From the NCBI RefSeq assembly GCF_006715005.1, contig NZ_VFMJ01000001.1, positions 4,836,001 through 4,900,000 on the forward strand: DNA of 64,000 bases, written 5' to 3'. The position numbers and the translations under genes were made by a program. This DNA is from Serratia marcescens. GTDB lineage: Bacteria > Pseudomonadota > Gammaproteobacteria > Enterobacterales > Enterobacteriaceae. Positions 49,230-59,943 of the stretch are shown here, in pieces. The notes below the pieces were generated by a model. It was not told the origin of the DNA. It saw nothing but the letters and a program-made list of their open reading frames with translations, and made no database searches. Each line of letters opens with the position of its first letter. Positions within the stretch are counted from its first letter, which is position 1.

Positions 49230-51944
49230 TCAGGCGCCGTACCCCATCATCTTCAGCAGCTGCTGCGCCTGCTGCACCGCCTCCTGGCGATGGGCCACGC
49301 CGAGCTTCTGGTACAGGTTGCGGATGTGCGTCTTGATGGTGGTGGCCGCCACGTCCAGCTCGCCGGCGATCTGGTCGTTGCTGTAGCCGGAATAGATCAG
49401 CCCCAGCACCTGCCATTCGCGCTGGGTGAGCGGGCTGGTGCGGATCAGCTCCGGCACCTGCGGGTGGGTCAGCAGCTTATCGACAAAGTTCTCGTCAAAA
49501 TGCGCGAACTTGTGTCGATGATGCTGGTTGATGTCGCGCAGGATGCGCTGGGCGCGATGCTGCTCCAGCTCCGGCAGCGTGTTGAGCTGGATCAGCTGGC
49601 GCAGCTGCTGTGCCATCGCTTCGCCTTCGATGACGAAATGGCTGATAAAGCCGGTGCGGTTAGCCAGCGACAGCGCTTCGATCAGCGCCTGCTGCGCTTC
49701 GCCCTTGCGCTCCTGCAGCCAGTACAGCTGGTTGCTGAGCAGCAGATTGCGGTTCAGATCGCTCACCAGCCGCAGGCGACGGGCATTTTCGTTCAATTCA
49801 TCCAGCACCACGCCGGCCTCGTCATACTGGCCGAGCAGGATCTGCACCCGCGCGATGTTGCGCCATTGGCCCTGCGTGAAGTGGTTGTCCGCCATGCCGG
49901 GTTTTTCGGTGTGGCGCAGCCACTGGGCGGCGGCGGCGGTGTCGCCGGTCATCTGCCATTGGATCACCCGCGATTTGTCGGTGTTGGTCAGCCAGTCGCG
50001 ATGATAGTGAGCGCCGTGCAGCAGGGTTTCGCAGCGCTGCAGATGCGTATTGGCGTTGTCCAGATCGCCGCGCGCCAGCGAGCATTTGGCCAGCATGGCG
50101 ATGCACTGCAGTTGCTGTTGCGGTTGGTAGTTCGCCAGGATTTTCAGCCCGGTGCGCGCCGCGTCTTCCGCTTCGTCCAGACGCGACCACGACCACAGGA
50201 TCTGCGCGCGAATGCGCAGCAGGAACTCGTGCATCGGCAGCTGTTCCAGATGCTGTTCGCGGATCAGTTCGAACGCCTTATCCTGGGTTTCGTAAGCGGC
50301 CTGCAGGAAGCCCTGGGCGATGAGGATTTCGCTCTGCTGCAGCAGCGCCCAGAGCGCGTAATGATTGGCCTGATGGCGACGCGCCATCTGTTCGGTTTGC
50401 TGCATCATCGGCAGCGCGCGCGCCAGTTCGCCCTTGCAGTGGTGCACTTCACCGGTCACCGAGGTGGCGACGATGCGGCTGTAATAGCTGGACAGCGGCA
50501 GGAATTTCAACGCTTCGGTCGCCAGCCGTTCGGCCTCTTCCGGTTTGCCGGCGTTGATCGCCACCTGGGCGCGCAGGGCGTCGAACTCGGCGTGCAGCGT
50601 TTGGTCTATCTCGATTTTCTGTTCGCGCATGGTGCGCTCGGCGCGCTCCAGCAGGGTGTTAACCTCGCCGTAGCGGTGCTGGCTCTGCGCCAGCCAGGCC
50701 TGCAGCAGCGCCAGCTTGGGGTTTTGGATCAGGCGCTCATAGGGCAGCGCGTTGAGGCACTCTTCCAGCAGGGCCAGCTCGCTGTGGTGGAACAGTGACC
50801 AGGCGTGTTGCAGCAGGATATCGCGCAGCATGCTGACGTCGCTGGCCGCCAGCGCGTGGTGAATGGCCTCCGCCGGATACCCCAGCGCCAGCCAGCCCTC
50901 GGCGGCGGCGCGGTGCAATCCCGGCAGCTCCAGCGCCAGTTCCCACTGGCAACGCTGGCGCAGGAAAGAGGCGAACAGCGGGTGGAAGTTGAACCATTCG
51001 CCGGTGTCGTCCATGCGGTGGATAAACAGCCCCTGGCGTTCCAGTTCCTCCAGCCGTTGCTGGCCGTTATCTTCGCCGGTCAGGCGCACGATCAGCGCGT
51101 CGTTCATCGAGCGCAGCACCGAACAGCGCAGCAGGAAGGCGCGCGCATCGGCATCGACGTGATCCAGCACTTCGTCTACCAGGTAATCGGACAGGTGACT
51201 GGCGTTCAGCCCCGCCAGGCGCTTGGCCGACAGTTGGGCCGACGAGGCGGACTGGCGGGCCGACAGCGCGATCAGCTGCAGCGCGGTGGCCCAGCCTTCG
51301 ACTTCGTCGCACAGGCGGCTGCTGTCCTGTTGTTCCATCGGTGCCGCCAGGCGGCAGTCGAAGAATTGTTTGGCTTCCTGGTGGGTGAACGCCAGCTGCT
51401 GCGTGCCCATTTCCAGCAGCTGATCGCGCACCCGCAGGTTGGCGATGCCAAGCGGCGGCAGGGTGCGCGAGAGCAGGATCAGCGTCAGGTTTTCCGGCTG
51501 ATGGCGCAGGAAAAAGCGCATGGCTTCGTGGATGGCGTCGTTGGTGATCAGGTGGTAGTCGTCGATCACCAGGTACAGCGGCTGATGCCAGTCGGCCAGC
51601 TCGATAAACAGCTGGGCGAACAGCGCCGACAGGCTGGCGTACTGATGCTTCTGGCTCAGCGCCTCGCTCTTGACGCAGCGGCCACCGCTGGCCTGCTGCA
51701 GCGCGGCGATCAGGTAGCTGGCGAAGCGCTCCGGCTGGTTGTCGCTCTCATCCAGCGAATACCAGCCCAGATCGGCCTTGCCGGCCGCCCATTGGGCGAT
51801 CAGCGTGGTTTTCCCGTATCCCGCCGGGCAATTGACCAGTGTCAGGCGATAGTTGCCCGCGCTGGCCAGTTTGGCCAGCAGGCGATCGCGGATCACGGTA
51901 TTTTGCAGCCGTACCGGGCGGCTCAGTTTTGATGGGATCAGCAT
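49230..51944 (-). CDS. malT: Maltose regulon activator
   Basis: A 904-residue STAND-family ATPase activator, switched on by maltotriose and ATP. It has Walker A in [15 protein letters not shown] (about 37-46) and Walker B in [10 protein letters not shown] (about 125). A long helical TPR-like sensor region occupies about 430-800. The C-terminal LuxR helix-turn-helix is [20 protein letters not shown] and the following residues (about 835-895). Length is close to E. coli MalT (901). It is divergent from malPQ and ends almost against ulaF. Confidence 0.96.
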   Translation of the reverse strand: MLIPSKLSRPVRLQNTVIRDRLLAKLASAGNYRLTLVNCPAGYGKTTLIAQWAAGKADLGWYSLDESDNQPERFASYLIAALQQASGGRCVKSEALSQKHQYASLSALFAQLFIELADWHQPLYLVIDDYHLITNDAIHEAMRFFLRHQPENLTLILLSRTLPPLGIANLRVRDQLLEMGTQQLAFTHQEAKQFFDCRLAAPMEQQDSSRLCDEVEGWATALQLIALSARQSASSAQLSAKRLAGLNASHLSDYLVDEVLDHVDADARAFLLRCSVLRSMNDALIVRLTGEDNGQQRLEELERQGLFIHRMDDTGEWFNFHPLFASFLRQRCQWELALELPGLHRAAAEGWLALGYPAEAIHHALAASDVSMLRDILLQHAWSLFHHSELALLEECLNALPYERLIQNPKLALLQAWLAQSQHRYGEVNTLLERAERTMREQKIEIDQTLHAEFDALRAQVAINAGKPEEAERLATEALKFLPLSSYYSRIVATSVTGEVHHCKGELARALPMMQQTEQMARRHQANHYALWALLQQSEILIAQGFLQAAYETQDKAFELIREQHLEQLPMHEFLLRIRAQILWSWSRLDEAEDAARTGLKILANYQPQQQLQCIAMLAKCSLARGDLDNANTHLQRCETLLHGAHYHRDWLTNTDKSRVIQWQMTGDTAAAAQWLRHTEKPGMADNHFTQGQWRNIARVQILLGQYDEAGVVLDELNENARRLRLVSDLNRNLLLSNQLYWLQERKGEAQQALIEALSLANRTGFISHFVIEGEAMAQQLRQLIQLNTLPELEQHRAQRILRDINQHHRHKFAHFDENFVDKLLTHPQVPELIRTSPLTQREWQVLGLIYSGYSNDQIAGELDVAATTIKTHIRNLYQKLGVAHRQEAVQQAQQLLKMMGYGA

Positions 51945-52404
51945 AGTATTCCAGGGTATAAATCGCGGTTCCCGCCGGGATTGGAGTGGCGCTAATTATT
52001 TTATGGTTCGTAATTAATAGCTCCCCCTAACTTCTGCCAACCCTAAACGTATTGCAACAAGCTTCCGCATCGGCTTGGAGTTAAGTTGCTATCGATCACA
52101 CTTTTTTACGTTTGGCGCCGGTGCGCGGCGATGCGGTTGCAGATCGCATTTCCGGCCATGGACAAAACTTCAGCAGTGCGAATACTTGTGCTAACGTCAT
52201 GGTTAACGTTCTCAGTGCTCGCCGCACGCGTTGGCGGGCTTTTTTGCATCGTTGCAAGGGAGTCAAAAAGTGCCTGAGATCACAATTCCAGCTACGCCCC
52301 AATCCTCCTCCCCAGCTAATCCCCAGGCGGGATGATGCCGTCAGGCTTTCTCACCGGCACGATAGCGGCAATTTGACCCACTTACTGGATAGAGAGTTTT
52401 CCTT
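51945..52404. promoter_or_regulatory. Divergent malT / malP control region
   Basis: A 460-bp non-coding gap. A perfect MalT box lies near malP (52304-52313), with a weaker match CGGGATGATG at 52328-52337. GATCACA at 52279-52285 could be a CRP half-site. Short frames in it do not look like genes. Confidence 0.65.
52304..52313 (-). promoter_or_regulatory. MalT box upstream of malPQ
   Basis: On the minus strand the decamer reads GGGGAGGAGG, an exact match to the MalT consensus GGGGA(T/G)GAGG. It is about 90-100 bp before the malP start. Confidence 0.78.
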
Positions 52405-54810
52405 ATGTCACAGCCTACGCTCAAGAAGGATGCTTTTCTGGCGGCGCTCGCCCGCCAGTGGCAACGGTTCGGCCTCAGTTCCGCACAACAGATGACGCAG
52501 CATCAATGGTGGGAAGCCGTCAGTGCGGCGCTGGCCGAGCAGTTGGCCGCGCAGCCGGCGCCGCGCAAAAGCGCCAAACCGCTGCGCCACGTGAACTACA
52601 TCTCGATGGAGTTTCTGATCGGCCGGCTGACGGCGAACAACCTGATCAACCTGGGCTGGTACGACACCGTCGAGCAGGCGCTGGCCGAACAGAACGTCAA
52701 GCTGGCGGATCTGCTGGAGCAGGAAACCGATCCGGCGCTGGGCAACGGCGGGCTGGGGCGCTTGGCGGCCTGTTTCCTCGACTCGATGGCGACGGTGGAG
52801 CAACCGGCCACCGGCTATGGGCTGAACTACCAGTACGGGCTGTTCCGCCAGTCGTTCCAGGGCGGGCAGCAGCAAGAGGCGCCGGATAACTGGCAGCGCG
52901 AGAGCTACCCGTGGTTCCGCCACAATGCCGCGCTGGCGGTGGACGTGGGCATCGGCGGCAAGCTGGAAAAGCAGGCCGATGGCCGTGAACTGTGGCGCCC
53001 GGCCTTCACCCTGCGCGGCGAAGCCTGGGATCTGCCGGTGCTGGGGTATCGCAACGGCGTGGCGCAGCCGCTGCGCCTGTGGCAGGCGACCCATCAGCAT
53101 CCGTTCAACCTGAGCGATTTCAACGACGGCAAATTCCTGCAGGCGGAGAAGCAGGGCGTAGAAGCCGACAAGCTGACCAAGGTGCTCTACCCGAACGACA
53201 ACCATCAGGCCGGCAAGCGCCTGCGCCTGATGCAGCAGTATTTCCAGTGCGCCTGCTCGGTGGCGGACATTTTGCGCAAGCACCATCAGGCCGGCCGCAA
53301 GATTGAAGAGCTGCCGAAGTACGAAGTGATCCAGCTGAACGACACCCACCCGACCATCGCCATTCCGGAAATGCTGCGCATTCTGCTGGACGAACACCAG
53401 CTGGAGTGGGAGGCGGCCTGGTCGATCACCAGCAATACCTTCGCCTATACCAACCACACCCTGATGCCGGAAGCGCTGGAGTGCTGGGATGAAAAACTGG
53501 TGCGCAGCCTGCTGCCGCGCCATTTCTCCATCATCAAACAGATCAACGCCAGGTTTAAAAAATTGGTGGATAAGCACTGGCCGGGCGACGAGGCGGTGTG
53601 GGCCAAACTGGCGGTGCACTACAACAAGCAGGTGCGCATGGCCAACCTGTGCGTGGTCAGCGGCTTTGCGGTCAACGGTGTGGCGCAGCTGCACTCGGAT
53701 CTGGTGGTGAAGGATCTGTTCCCGGAATATCACCAGCTGTGGCCGAACAAATTCCATAACGTCACCAACGGCATCACGCCGCGCCGCTGGCTGAAACAGT
53801 GCAACCCGGCGCTGTCGGGCCTGATCGACGAGACGCTGAAGGTGGAATGGGCGAACGATCTCGACGCGTTGCGCGGGCTGGAAAAATTCGCCGACGACGC
53901 GGCGTTCCGCCAGCGTTATCAGCAGATCAAACGCGACAACAAGGTGGCGCTGGCCCATTACGTGCACGGCGTGATGGGGTTGACGCTCGACCCGGACGCG
54001 ATTTTCGACGTGCAGATCAAGCGTCTGCACGAGTACAAACGCCAGCACCTGAACCTGCTGCACATCCTGTCGCTGTATCGCCAGTTGCGCGACAACCCGA
54101 ATCTGGACATCGTGCCGCGCGTCTTCCTGTTCGGCGCCAAGGCGGCGCCGGGCTACTATCTGGCGAAAAACATCATTTACGCGATCAACCAGGCGGCCGA
54201 GAAGATCAATAACGATCCGTTGGTGAAAGATCGCCTGAAAGTGGCGTTCATTCCCGACTACCGCGTGTCGGTGGCCGAACTGATGATCCCGGCGGCGGAT
54301 ATCTCCGAGCAGATCTCCACCGCCGGTAAAGAGGCCTCCGGCACCGGCAACATGAAGCTGGCGCTGAACGGTGCGCTGACGGTCGGCACGCTGGACGGCG
54401 CCAACGTCGAAATCGCCGAGCAGGTGGGCGAAGACAATATCTTTATCTTCGGCAATACCGTGGAGCAGGTGAAGGCGATACTGGCGAAGGGCTACGATCC
54501 GCTCAGCTACCGCAAGAAAGACAAGCACCTGAAGGCGATTTTGGACGAGCTGGCGAGCGGCGCGTTCAGCCACGGCGACAAGCACGCGTTCGACATGATG
54601 CTGCGCAGCCTGCTGGAAGGCGGCGATCCTTATCTGGTACTGGCGGACTTCGCCTCGTACTGCCAGGCGCAGCGCCGGGTCGACGAACTGTACCGCGATC
54701 GGGACGAATGGACGCGGCGGACTATCCTTAACACTGCGCGCGTCGGCATGTTCAGCTCGGATCGCTCGATTCGCGATTACCAGCAGCGCATCTGGCAAGC
54801 CAAACGTTAA
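52405..54810 (+). CDS. malP: Maltodextrin phosphorylase
   Basis: An 801-residue GT35 enzyme that phosphorolyses linear maltodextrins to glucose 1-phosphate. It has [32 protein letters not shown], and the pyridoxal-phosphate lysine in [20 protein letters not shown]. It is a paralogue of the glgP product in this window. Length is close to E. coli MalP (797), and the malQ neighbour and MalT box support the name. The stop is 9 bp before malQ. Confidence 0.96.
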   Translation: MSQPTLKKDAFLAALARQWQRFGLSSAQQMTQHQWWEAVSAALAEQLAAQPAPRKSAKPLRHVNYISMEFLIGRLTANNLINLGWYDTVEQALAEQNVKLADLLEQETDPALGNGGLGRLAACFLDSMATVEQPATGYGLNYQYGLFRQSFQGGQQQEAPDNWQRESYPWFRHNAALAVDVGIGGKLEKQADGRELWRPAFTLRGEAWDLPVLGYRNGVAQPLRLWQATHQHPFNLSDFNDGKFLQAEKQGVEADKLTKVLYPNDNHQAGKRLRLMQQYFQCACSVADILRKHHQAGRKIEELPKYEVIQLNDTHPTIAIPEMLRILLDEHQLEWEAAWSITSNTFAYTNHTLMPEALECWDEKLVRSLLPRHFSIIKQINARFKKLVDKHWPGDEAVWAKLAVHYNKQVRMANLCVVSGFAVNGVAQLHSDLVVKDLFPEYHQLWPNKFHNVTNGITPRRWLKQCNPALSGLIDETLKVEWANDLDALRGLEKFADDAAFRQRYQQIKRDNKVALAHYVHGVMGLTLDPDAIFDVQIKRLHEYKRQHLNLLHILSLYRQLRDNPNLDIVPRVFLFGAKAAPGYYLAKNIIYAINQAAEKINNDPLVKDRLKVAFIPDYRVSVAELMIPAADISEQISTAGKEASGTGNMKLALNGALTVGTLDGANVEIAEQVGEDNIFIFGNTVEQVKAILAKGYDPLSYRKKDKHLKAILDELASGAFSHGDKHAFDMMLRSLLEGGDPYLVLADFASYCQAQRRVDELYRDRDEWTRRTILNTARVGMFSSDRSIRDYQQRIWQAKR

Positions 54811-54819
54811 GGAGAGCGA

Positions 54820-56910
54820 ATGGATCGTAAGCGTATCGATCAGGCGGCAGCGCAGGCGGGGATCGCTGCCGATTTCATCAATGCCCACGGCAAGCGGCAG
54901 GCGATTGAGCCGGAGACCAAGCGCAAACTGCTGGCGGCCATGAACCGGGCCGATGCCGCGCAGGAAGGGGCCGCATCACCGTTACCGGCGGTCAAGGTGT
55001 TCTATCAGGGCGCGCCGCTGGCACTGACCCCGGCGGGCGAAGGCGAGTACCTGTGGGCTCTGCAGCGTGAAGACGGCGAATGCCTGCAGGGGCGCGTCGG
55101 GGCGCGCAAGACCCTGACGCTGCCCGGCGATCTGCCGGCGGGTTACCACCAATTGACGCTGAGCCAGGGCGCGCAGCAGTGGCCATGCCGCGTGATCGTC
55201 GCGCCGAGGCGCTGCTTCGAGCCGGACGCCTTGCTGACCGGCAAGAAACTGTGGGGCGCCTGCGTTCAGCTGTATACGCTGCGTTCCGATCGCAACTGGG
55301 GCATCGGCGATTTCGGCGATCTGCGCCTGATGGTGGAGCAGGTCGGGGAGCGCGGCGGCGCCTTCGTCGGCCTCAACCCGATCCATGCGCTGTATCCGGC
55401 CAACCCGGAGAGCGCCAGCCCTTACAGCCCCTCGTCGCGCCGCTGGCTGAATCTGGCGTATATCGACGTCAACGCGGTGGAGGATTTTCAGCGCAGCGAC
55501 GCGGCACAGCGCTGGTGGCAGAAGCCGGCGACGCAGAAGCAGCTGGCCAAGGCGCGCGCCGCGGAGTGGGTGGATTACACCGCCGTGATGCAGCTGAAGC
55601 TGGCGGCGCTGAAGCTGGCGTTTCCGCTGTTTCAGGCGCGCAAGCCGAACGACGGGCAGCGTCAGGCGTTCGAACAGTTCGTGACTGAGGGCGGCGACAG
55701 CCTGTATCAGCAGGCGGCGTTCGACGCGCTGCATGCCCATCTGGCGGCCAAAGATGCCCACCAGTGGGGCTGGCCGGCCTGGCCAGAGCGCTATCGGCAG
55801 GGGCAGAGCGAAGCGGTGCGGCTGTTCTGCGCCGAACATCAGGACGCGGTCCGCTTTTACCTGTGGCTGCAATGGCTGGCGGCCATGCAGTTTGCGCAGT
55901 GTTTTGAGCAGAGCCGGCAGCAGCGGATGCCGATTGGCCTGTATCGCGATCTGGCGGTCGGGGTGGCGGAAGGCGGGGCGGAAACCTGGTGCGACCGCGA
56001 GCTGTACTGCCTGAAAGCGTCGGTCGGGGCGCCGCCGGACATCCTGGGGCCGCTGGGGCAAAACTGGGGCCTGCCGCCGATGGATCCGCATGTGATGGCG
56101 GCGCGCGGTTATCAGCCGTTCATCGATCTTTTGCGCGCCAACATGACCAGCTGCGGCGCGCTGCGTATCGATCACGTCATGGCGCTGCTGCGGCTGTGGT
56201 GGATCCCTTATGGCGAAACCGCCGATCGCGGCGCCTACGTCAAATACCCGGTGGACGATCTGCTGGCGGTGCTGGCGCTGGAAAGTCAGCGCCACCGCTG
56301 CATGGTGATCGGCGAAGATCTCGGCACGGTGCCGGTGGAGATCGTCGGCAAGCTGCGCGACAGCGGCGTCTATTCCTACAAAGTGCTGTATTTCGAAAGC
56401 GACGGCGAACACCATTTCCGCGCGCCGCAGGCCTATCCGGTGCAGGCGATGGCGACCATCACCACCCACGATCTGCCGACGCTGCGCGGCTACTGGCAAA
56501 GCGACGATCTGACGCTGGGCAACCGGCTGGGTCTTTACCCGGACGCGGAGATCCTGCAGGCGCTGTTTGCCGATCGGGAACGCGCCAAGCAGGGGCTGCT
56601 GGATGGGTTGCATCGCTATGGCTGCGTGCCGCAGAAGGTGGGCAAGAAGGCGGCGCTGCTCGGCATGAGCCCGCTGCTCAACCGCGGCCTGCAGCGCTAT
56701 GTCGCCGACAGTGCCAGTGCTTTGCTCGGCCTGCAGCCGGAAGACTGGCTGGATATGGCCGATCCGGTCAATATTCCCGGTACCAGCGATCAGTATCCTA
56801 ACTGGCGGCGCAAGCTGACTCAGACGCTGGAGGAGATGTTTGCCGACCCGCACATAAACCGCTTACTGAAGGATTTGGACAAACGGCGGCGCAAGGTGTC
56901 GGTGGGGTGA
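54820..56910 (+). CDS. malQ: 4-alpha-glucanotransferase (amylomaltase)
   Basis: A 696-residue GH77 enzyme that reshuffles maltodextrins and releases glucose. The nucleophile Asp is in LRIDHVMALLRLWWIP, the acid Glu in VIGEDLGTVP, and the third acid in TTHDLPTLRGYW. YSPSSRRWLNLAYIDV is the family's substrate loop. The long N-terminal extension (about 1-140) is typical of enterobacterial MalQ. AAGGAGAG precedes the ATG. It is the second gene of malPQ. Confidence 0.96.
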   Translation: MDRKRIDQAAAQAGIAADFINAHGKRQAIEPETKRKLLAAMNRADAAQEGAASPLPAVKVFYQGAPLALTPAGEGEYLWALQREDGECLQGRVGARKTLTLPGDLPAGYHQLTLSQGAQQWPCRVIVAPRRCFEPDALLTGKKLWGACVQLYTLRSDRNWGIGDFGDLRLMVEQVGERGGAFVGLNPIHALYPANPESASPYSPSSRRWLNLAYIDVNAVEDFQRSDAAQRWWQKPATQKQLAKARAAEWVDYTAVMQLKLAALKLAFPLFQARKPNDGQRQAFEQFVTEGGDSLYQQAAFDALHAHLAAKDAHQWGWPAWPERYRQGQSEAVRLFCAEHQDAVRFYLWLQWLAAMQFAQCFEQSRQQRMPIGLYRDLAVGVAEGGAETWCDRELYCLKASVGAPPDILGPLGQNWGLPPMDPHVMAARGYQPFIDLLRANMTSCGALRIDHVMALLRLWWIPYGETADRGAYVKYPVDDLLAVLALESQRHRCMVIGEDLGTVPVEIVGKLRDSGVYSYKVLYFESDGEHHFRAPQAYPVQAMATITTHDLPTLRGYWQSDDLTLGNRLGLYPDAEILQALFADRERAKQGLLDGLHRYGCVPQKVGKKAALLGMSPLLNRGLQRYVADSASALLGLQPEDWLDMADPVNIPGTSDQYPNWRRKLTQTLEEMFADPHINRLLKDLDKRRRKVSVG

Positions 56911-56915
56911 AAACG

Positions 56916-56950
56916 ACAATGCCGGAACGGGTTTTCCCTTCCGGCATTGT
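56916..56950. terminator. Convergent terminator between malQ and nfuA
   Basis: ACAATGCCGGAA and TTCCGGCATTGT form a perfect 12-bp stem with an 11-base loop between the convergent stops. The flanking T-run is short (TGTTCTCT). Confidence 0.8.
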
Positions 56951-56979
56951 GTTCTCTACCGCGGTGCGAGCGCCGGAGA

Positions 56980-57555
56980 TTAGTAGTATGAGTGCTCGCC
57001 GCGTTGGTGCTCGGTCAAATCACGCACGCCCTTCAGCTCCGGGAATTTCTGCAGCAGCTCTTTCTCGATGCCTTCTTTCAGCGTGACGTCGACCATCGAA
57101 CAGCCGTTGCAACCGCCGCCAAACTGCAGGATCGCCATGTTGTCGTCGGTGATCTCCATCAGCGTCACGCGGCCGCCGTGGCCCGCCAGCTGTGGGTTGA
57201 TCTGCGACTGCAGCACGTATTCCACGCGCTCCATCAGCGGCGCGTTGTCATCGACCTTGCGCATTTTGGCGTTCGGCGCCTTCAGCGTCAGCTGGGAACC
57301 CAGCTGGTCGGTCACGAAGTCGATTTCGGCGTCTTCCAGATACGGCGCGCTCAGCTCATCGACATAGGCGGACAGTTTGTCGAACTTCAGTTCGGTATCC
57401 GTCGCTTCTACCGCGTCCGGCGGACAATAAGAGACACCGCATTCGGCCGTCGGCGTGCCCGGGTTGATCACGAATACGCGGATTTGGGTGCCTTCTTCTT
57501 GATTTGCCAGCAGTTTGGCAAAGTGTTCCTGTGCAGCATCTGTTATACGGATCAT
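56980..57555 (-). CDS. nfuA: Fe-S biogenesis protein NfuA
   Basis: A 191-residue carrier that delivers 4Fe-4S clusters to target proteins, especially under oxidative or iron stress. The N-terminal degenerate A-type domain (about 1-95) lacks the usual cluster cysteines. The C-terminal Nfu domain holds the CxxC in [13 protein letters not shown] (about 149-152). Length equals E. coli NfuA. It is convergent with malQ and on the same strand as gntX, 58 bp downstream of it. Confidence 0.95.
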   Translation of the reverse strand: MIRITDAAQEHFAKLLANQEEGTQIRVFVINPGTPTAECGVSYCPPDAVEATDTELKFDKLSAYVDELSAPYLEDAEIDFVTDQLGSQLTLKAPNAKMRKVDDNAPLMERVEYVLQSQINPQLAGHGGRVTLMEITDDNMAILQFGGGCNGCSMVDVTLKEGIEKELLQKFPELKGVRDLTEHQRGEHSYY

Positions 57556-57613
57556 AGCATTAGCTCAATAGTTGACTTCTATAGTCGGTTATAATACGCC
57601 CATTGCCGTGGCA

Positions 57614-58297
57614 CTACAACGTGCGGCAAACGCACCATATCTGCACCGAGGCGGCGCCTTGCCGCCGCAGCAGCACCGCGATCTCCGCGACGGTGCTGCC
57701 GGTGGTCACCACGTCATCCACCAGGGCGATATGCCGGTTGGCGACCGAGACGGTGCAGACGAACGCACGCTGCAGATTGCGCCTGCGCGCTCCGGCGCTC
57801 AGCCGCTGTTGCAGGGCGGTCTTGCGTACCCGGCGCAAGGCGGCGGGCCGATAGGCACAGCCCAGCCAGCGCGCCAGCGGCCGGGCCAGCAGATCGCTCT
57901 GGTTATAGCCACGGCGCCAGCAGCGTGAGCCATGCAAGGGTACCGCTAAAATCAGGTCGGGTCTGTTCAGATACTGCTCTCTGCGCGCCTGCTGCCAGCG
58001 CAACAGCATCAGGCGCGCCAGCGTCGGTGCCAGCTCGGGCGCGCGGTGAAACTTGAACCTTCTTACCAGCCGGCTGAGCGGTGCTACGTAGTCGCCGACG
58101 AACACCAGCCGCTGCCAGGGTGGCGGCCGTTGCAGACAGCGGCCGCAGGGCGTTTGCGTCTCCCCGGCGGGCAATCCGCAGCGTGGGCAACACGGTGGGT
58201 TGGCCGGCAGATGGCGCAGGCAGCAGCTGCAGATGCCGTGACGCATCAGGCTCAACGGCTGTCGGCATAGCCAACAGCGGCTGCGGATTGATAGCAT
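57614..58297 (-). CDS. gntX: ComF-family phosphoribosyltransferase-like protein GntX
   Basis: A 227-residue protein. The N-terminus is a cysteine-rich zinc-finger-like region (CWLCRQPL, CSCC, CPRCGLP, CGRCLQ). The C-terminal type I phosphoribosyltransferase domain has the PRPP loop IALVDDVVTTGSTVAEIA. The family is linked to DNA uptake and use of DNA as nutrient (ComF); despite its name there is no clear gluconate role. The start at 58297, after GGAG, equals the E. coli length; the longer frame to 58432 overlaps bioH. Confidence 0.9.
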   Translation of the reverse strand: MLSIRSRCWLCRQPLSLMRHGICSCCLRHLPANPPCCPRCGLPAGETQTPCGRCLQRPPPWQRLVFVGDYVAPLSRLVRRFKFHRAPELAPTLARLMLLRWQQARREQYLNRPDLILAVPLHGSRCWRRGYNQSDLLARPLARWLGCAYRPAALRRVRKTALQQRLSAGARRRNLQRAFVCTVSVANRHIALVDDVVTTGSTVAEIAVLLRRQGAASVQIWCVCRTL

Positions 58298-58337
58298 AGA
58301 GACTCCGAGACGGGTAAGCATGAAAGGACAATAACCA

Positions 58338-59108
58338 ATGACAGCGCTGTACTGGCAAACAATAGGTGAAGGCGAACGCGATCTTGTGCTGCTGCACGGC
58401 TGGGGATTGAACGCTGAAGTGTGGAGTTGCATTCAGGCGCGACTGGCGCCGCATTTTCGCCTGCATTTGGTCGATCTGCCGGGATACGGCCGCAGCCAGG
58501 GGTTCGGTGCTCTCTCGCTGGAGCAGATGACGGAGATCGTGCTGGCGGCTGCCCCCTCTCAGGCCTGGTGGCTAGGCTGGTCGCTCGGCGGGCTGGTGGC
58601 CAGCCAGGCGGCGCTGATGCAGCCGCAGCGCGTCAGTGGGCTTATCACCGTGGCCTCTTCGCCCTGTTTTGCCGCCCGCGATGAGTGGCCGGGGATCCGC
58701 CCGGACGTGCTGAGCGGTTTTCAGCACCAGCTGAGCCTGGATTTCCAGCGCACCGTCGAGCGTTTTCTGGCGTTGCAGACGCTGGGCACCGAGAGCGCGC
58801 GCCAGGATGCGCGCCAGCTGAAAGCGGTAGTGCTCAACCAGCCGACGCCGAGCGTCGAGGTGTTGAACGGCGGGCTGGAGATCCTGCGCACCGCCGATCT
58901 GCGTGCGCCTCTGGCCGCGCTGGAGCTGCCGCTGCTGCGGATCTACGGCTATCTGGATGGGCTGGTACCGCGCAAGGTCGCCGATCTGCTCGACGCCGCC
59001 TGGCCGAATTCTACGTCGCAAGTCGTGGCCAAAGCCGCCCATGCGCCGTTTATCTCTCATCCCGACGAATTTGTGACGATGATCGAAGCGTTTATTGCAG
59101 CACATTGA
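58338..59108 (+). CDS. bioH: Pimeloyl-[ACP] methyl ester esterase
   Basis: A 256-residue alpha/beta hydrolase that removes the methyl group from pimeloyl-ACP methyl ester, ending BioC-dependent pimelate synthesis for biotin. The catalytic triad is visible: Ser in [11 protein letters not shown] (about 82), Asp in YGYLDGLVP (about 207) and His in [11 protein letters not shown] (about 235). Length equals E. coli BioH. AAAGGA precedes the ATG. It is divergent from gntX, as in E. coli. Confidence 0.95.
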   Translation: MTALYWQTIGEGERDLVLLHGWGLNAEVWSCIQARLAPHFRLHLVDLPGYGRSQGFGALSLEQMTEIVLAAAPSQAWWLGWSLGGLVASQAALMQPQRVSGLITVASSPCFAARDEWPGIRPDVLSGFQHQLSLDFQRTVERFLALQTLGTESARQDARQLKAVVLNQPTPSVEVLNGGLEILRTADLRAPLAALELPLLRIYGYLDGLVPRKVADLLDAAWPNSTSQVVAKAAHAPFISHPDEFVTMIEAFIAAH

Positions 59109-59205
59109 ATGCGGCGGGAAAACGCACGATAGGGCGCGAAAAAAAACGCTGCCGGGTGGATAAAAGACAAAGCTGTTCGATACTTAGTGAGTCAATGCGT
59201 TGGCT

Positions 59206-59246
59206 GCAAAATGAAAAGACCGCGTGCGGCGTTTTTCATTTTTGCG
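59206..59246. terminator. Large hairpin downstream of bioH
   Basis: AAAATGAAAA (59208-59217) pairs exactly with TTTTCATTTT (59233-59242), with an inner CCGC/GCGG stem. It lies about 100 bp past the bioH stop and about 130 bp before the next gene. It may be a terminator or RNA structure. Confidence 0.5.
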
Positions 59247-59378
59247 TTTCGTCTCTGGGAAACAGGCCCCGTCAGGGAAAGCAACGAGGCCTGAGGATGT
59301 CGCGGCAGCCTGCTGTACTACGCATGGATTCTTGACGGCTTTCATAACAGATAAATTATCCATTGAGAGGTTAGTGTC

Positions 59379-59663
59379 ATGAAATCATTGAAGATGATTA
59401 TTGCAGCGGCAGTGCTGGGTTCGGTGTCTTTCGGCTCCATGGCGGCAACCCTGCTGACCAAGGAAGATCTGGATAAGAACCCGGGTAAATACGAGAAGAT
59501 CGGCACCGTGACCACCACGGCGCAGACCACCTCGCCGATGGATGCCAAGGATGAGCTGTCCAAACTGGCGGACGAAAAGGGCGGTCAATACTACGTGATC
59601 CTGGCAGGCCGCGAGCACGGTAAATTCAGCGCCATCGCTGAAGTTTACAAAGACAAGCAATAA
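59379..59663 (+). CDS. DUF1471 (YdgH/BhsA/McbA family) periplasmic protein
   Basis: A 94-residue small exported protein. The signal peptide is MKSLKMIIAAAVLGSVSFGS with cleavage near SMAA. The mature part (about 70 residues) shows the DUF1471 pattern: KIGTVTTTAQTTSPMDAKDELSKLADEKGG followed by YYVILAGREHGKFSAIAEVYK. Family members respond to stress and influence biofilm or surface properties; the exact role here is unknown. GAGAGG lies before the ATG. It stands alone between bioH and the feo operon. Confidence 0.85.
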   Translation: MKSLKMIIAAAVLGSVSFGSMAATLLTKEDLDKNPGKYEKIGTVTTTAQTTSPMDAKDELSKLADEKGGQYYVILAGREHGKFSAIAEVYKDKQ

Positions 59664-59676
59664 GCCTTCAACGGCA

Positions 59677-59698
59677 AGGGGCGCCGCTCGGCGCCCCT
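59677..59698. terminator. Convergent hairpin between the DUF1471 gene and feoC
   Basis: AGGGGCGCCG, CT, CGGCGCCCCT form a 10-bp GC stem between the two convergent stops. No T-run is seen. Confidence 0.6.
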
Positions 59699-59703
59699 GA
59701 TCG

Positions 59704-59943
59704 TCAGGCCTTCAGCCGGTAGAAAACCGTGCTGCACCCCTGGCCCTGCGGGCAGCCTTTGCAACTGCCGCTCAGACAGGCGCCGTCATCCTGTTCGATG
59801 CGCTCCACTTTCCCCATTGCCGCCAAACGGTCCAGCATCGCCTGCACCAGTGGCAGCGGCGTCGCCAGCGAGTGGCTGAGCTGCTGCGCCTGAGCGCTGC
59901 CAAGCAGCGCCAGCGTATCGCGCACCTGCAGCAGCCCGGCCAT
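59704..59943 (-). CDS. feoC: FeoC, small regulator of the ferrous iron transporter
   Basis: A 79-residue winged-helix protein. The C-terminal half holds four cysteines in CLSGSCKGCPQGQGC, which bind an Fe-S cluster in enterobacterial FeoC. MAGLLQVRDTLALLG matches the E. coli start. It stabilises FeoB or senses iron and oxygen. Its ATG overlaps the feoB stop (TGATG), so the genes are coupled; the longer frame to 59973 is rejected. Confidence 0.92.
   Translation of the reverse strand: MAGLLQVRDTLALLGSAQAQQLSHSLATPLPLVQAMLDRLAAMGKVERIEQDDGACLSGSCKGCPQGQGCSTVFYRLKA

Noticed and set aside
36024-54810. glgP and malP as a recent duplication
   Set aside because: Both match their separate E. coli counterparts in context and length, so they are old paralogues.
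52408-54888. 826-codon frame antisense to malP
   Set aside because: Same cause; the plus-strand malP is certain, and long antisense frames are common in this GC-rich window.
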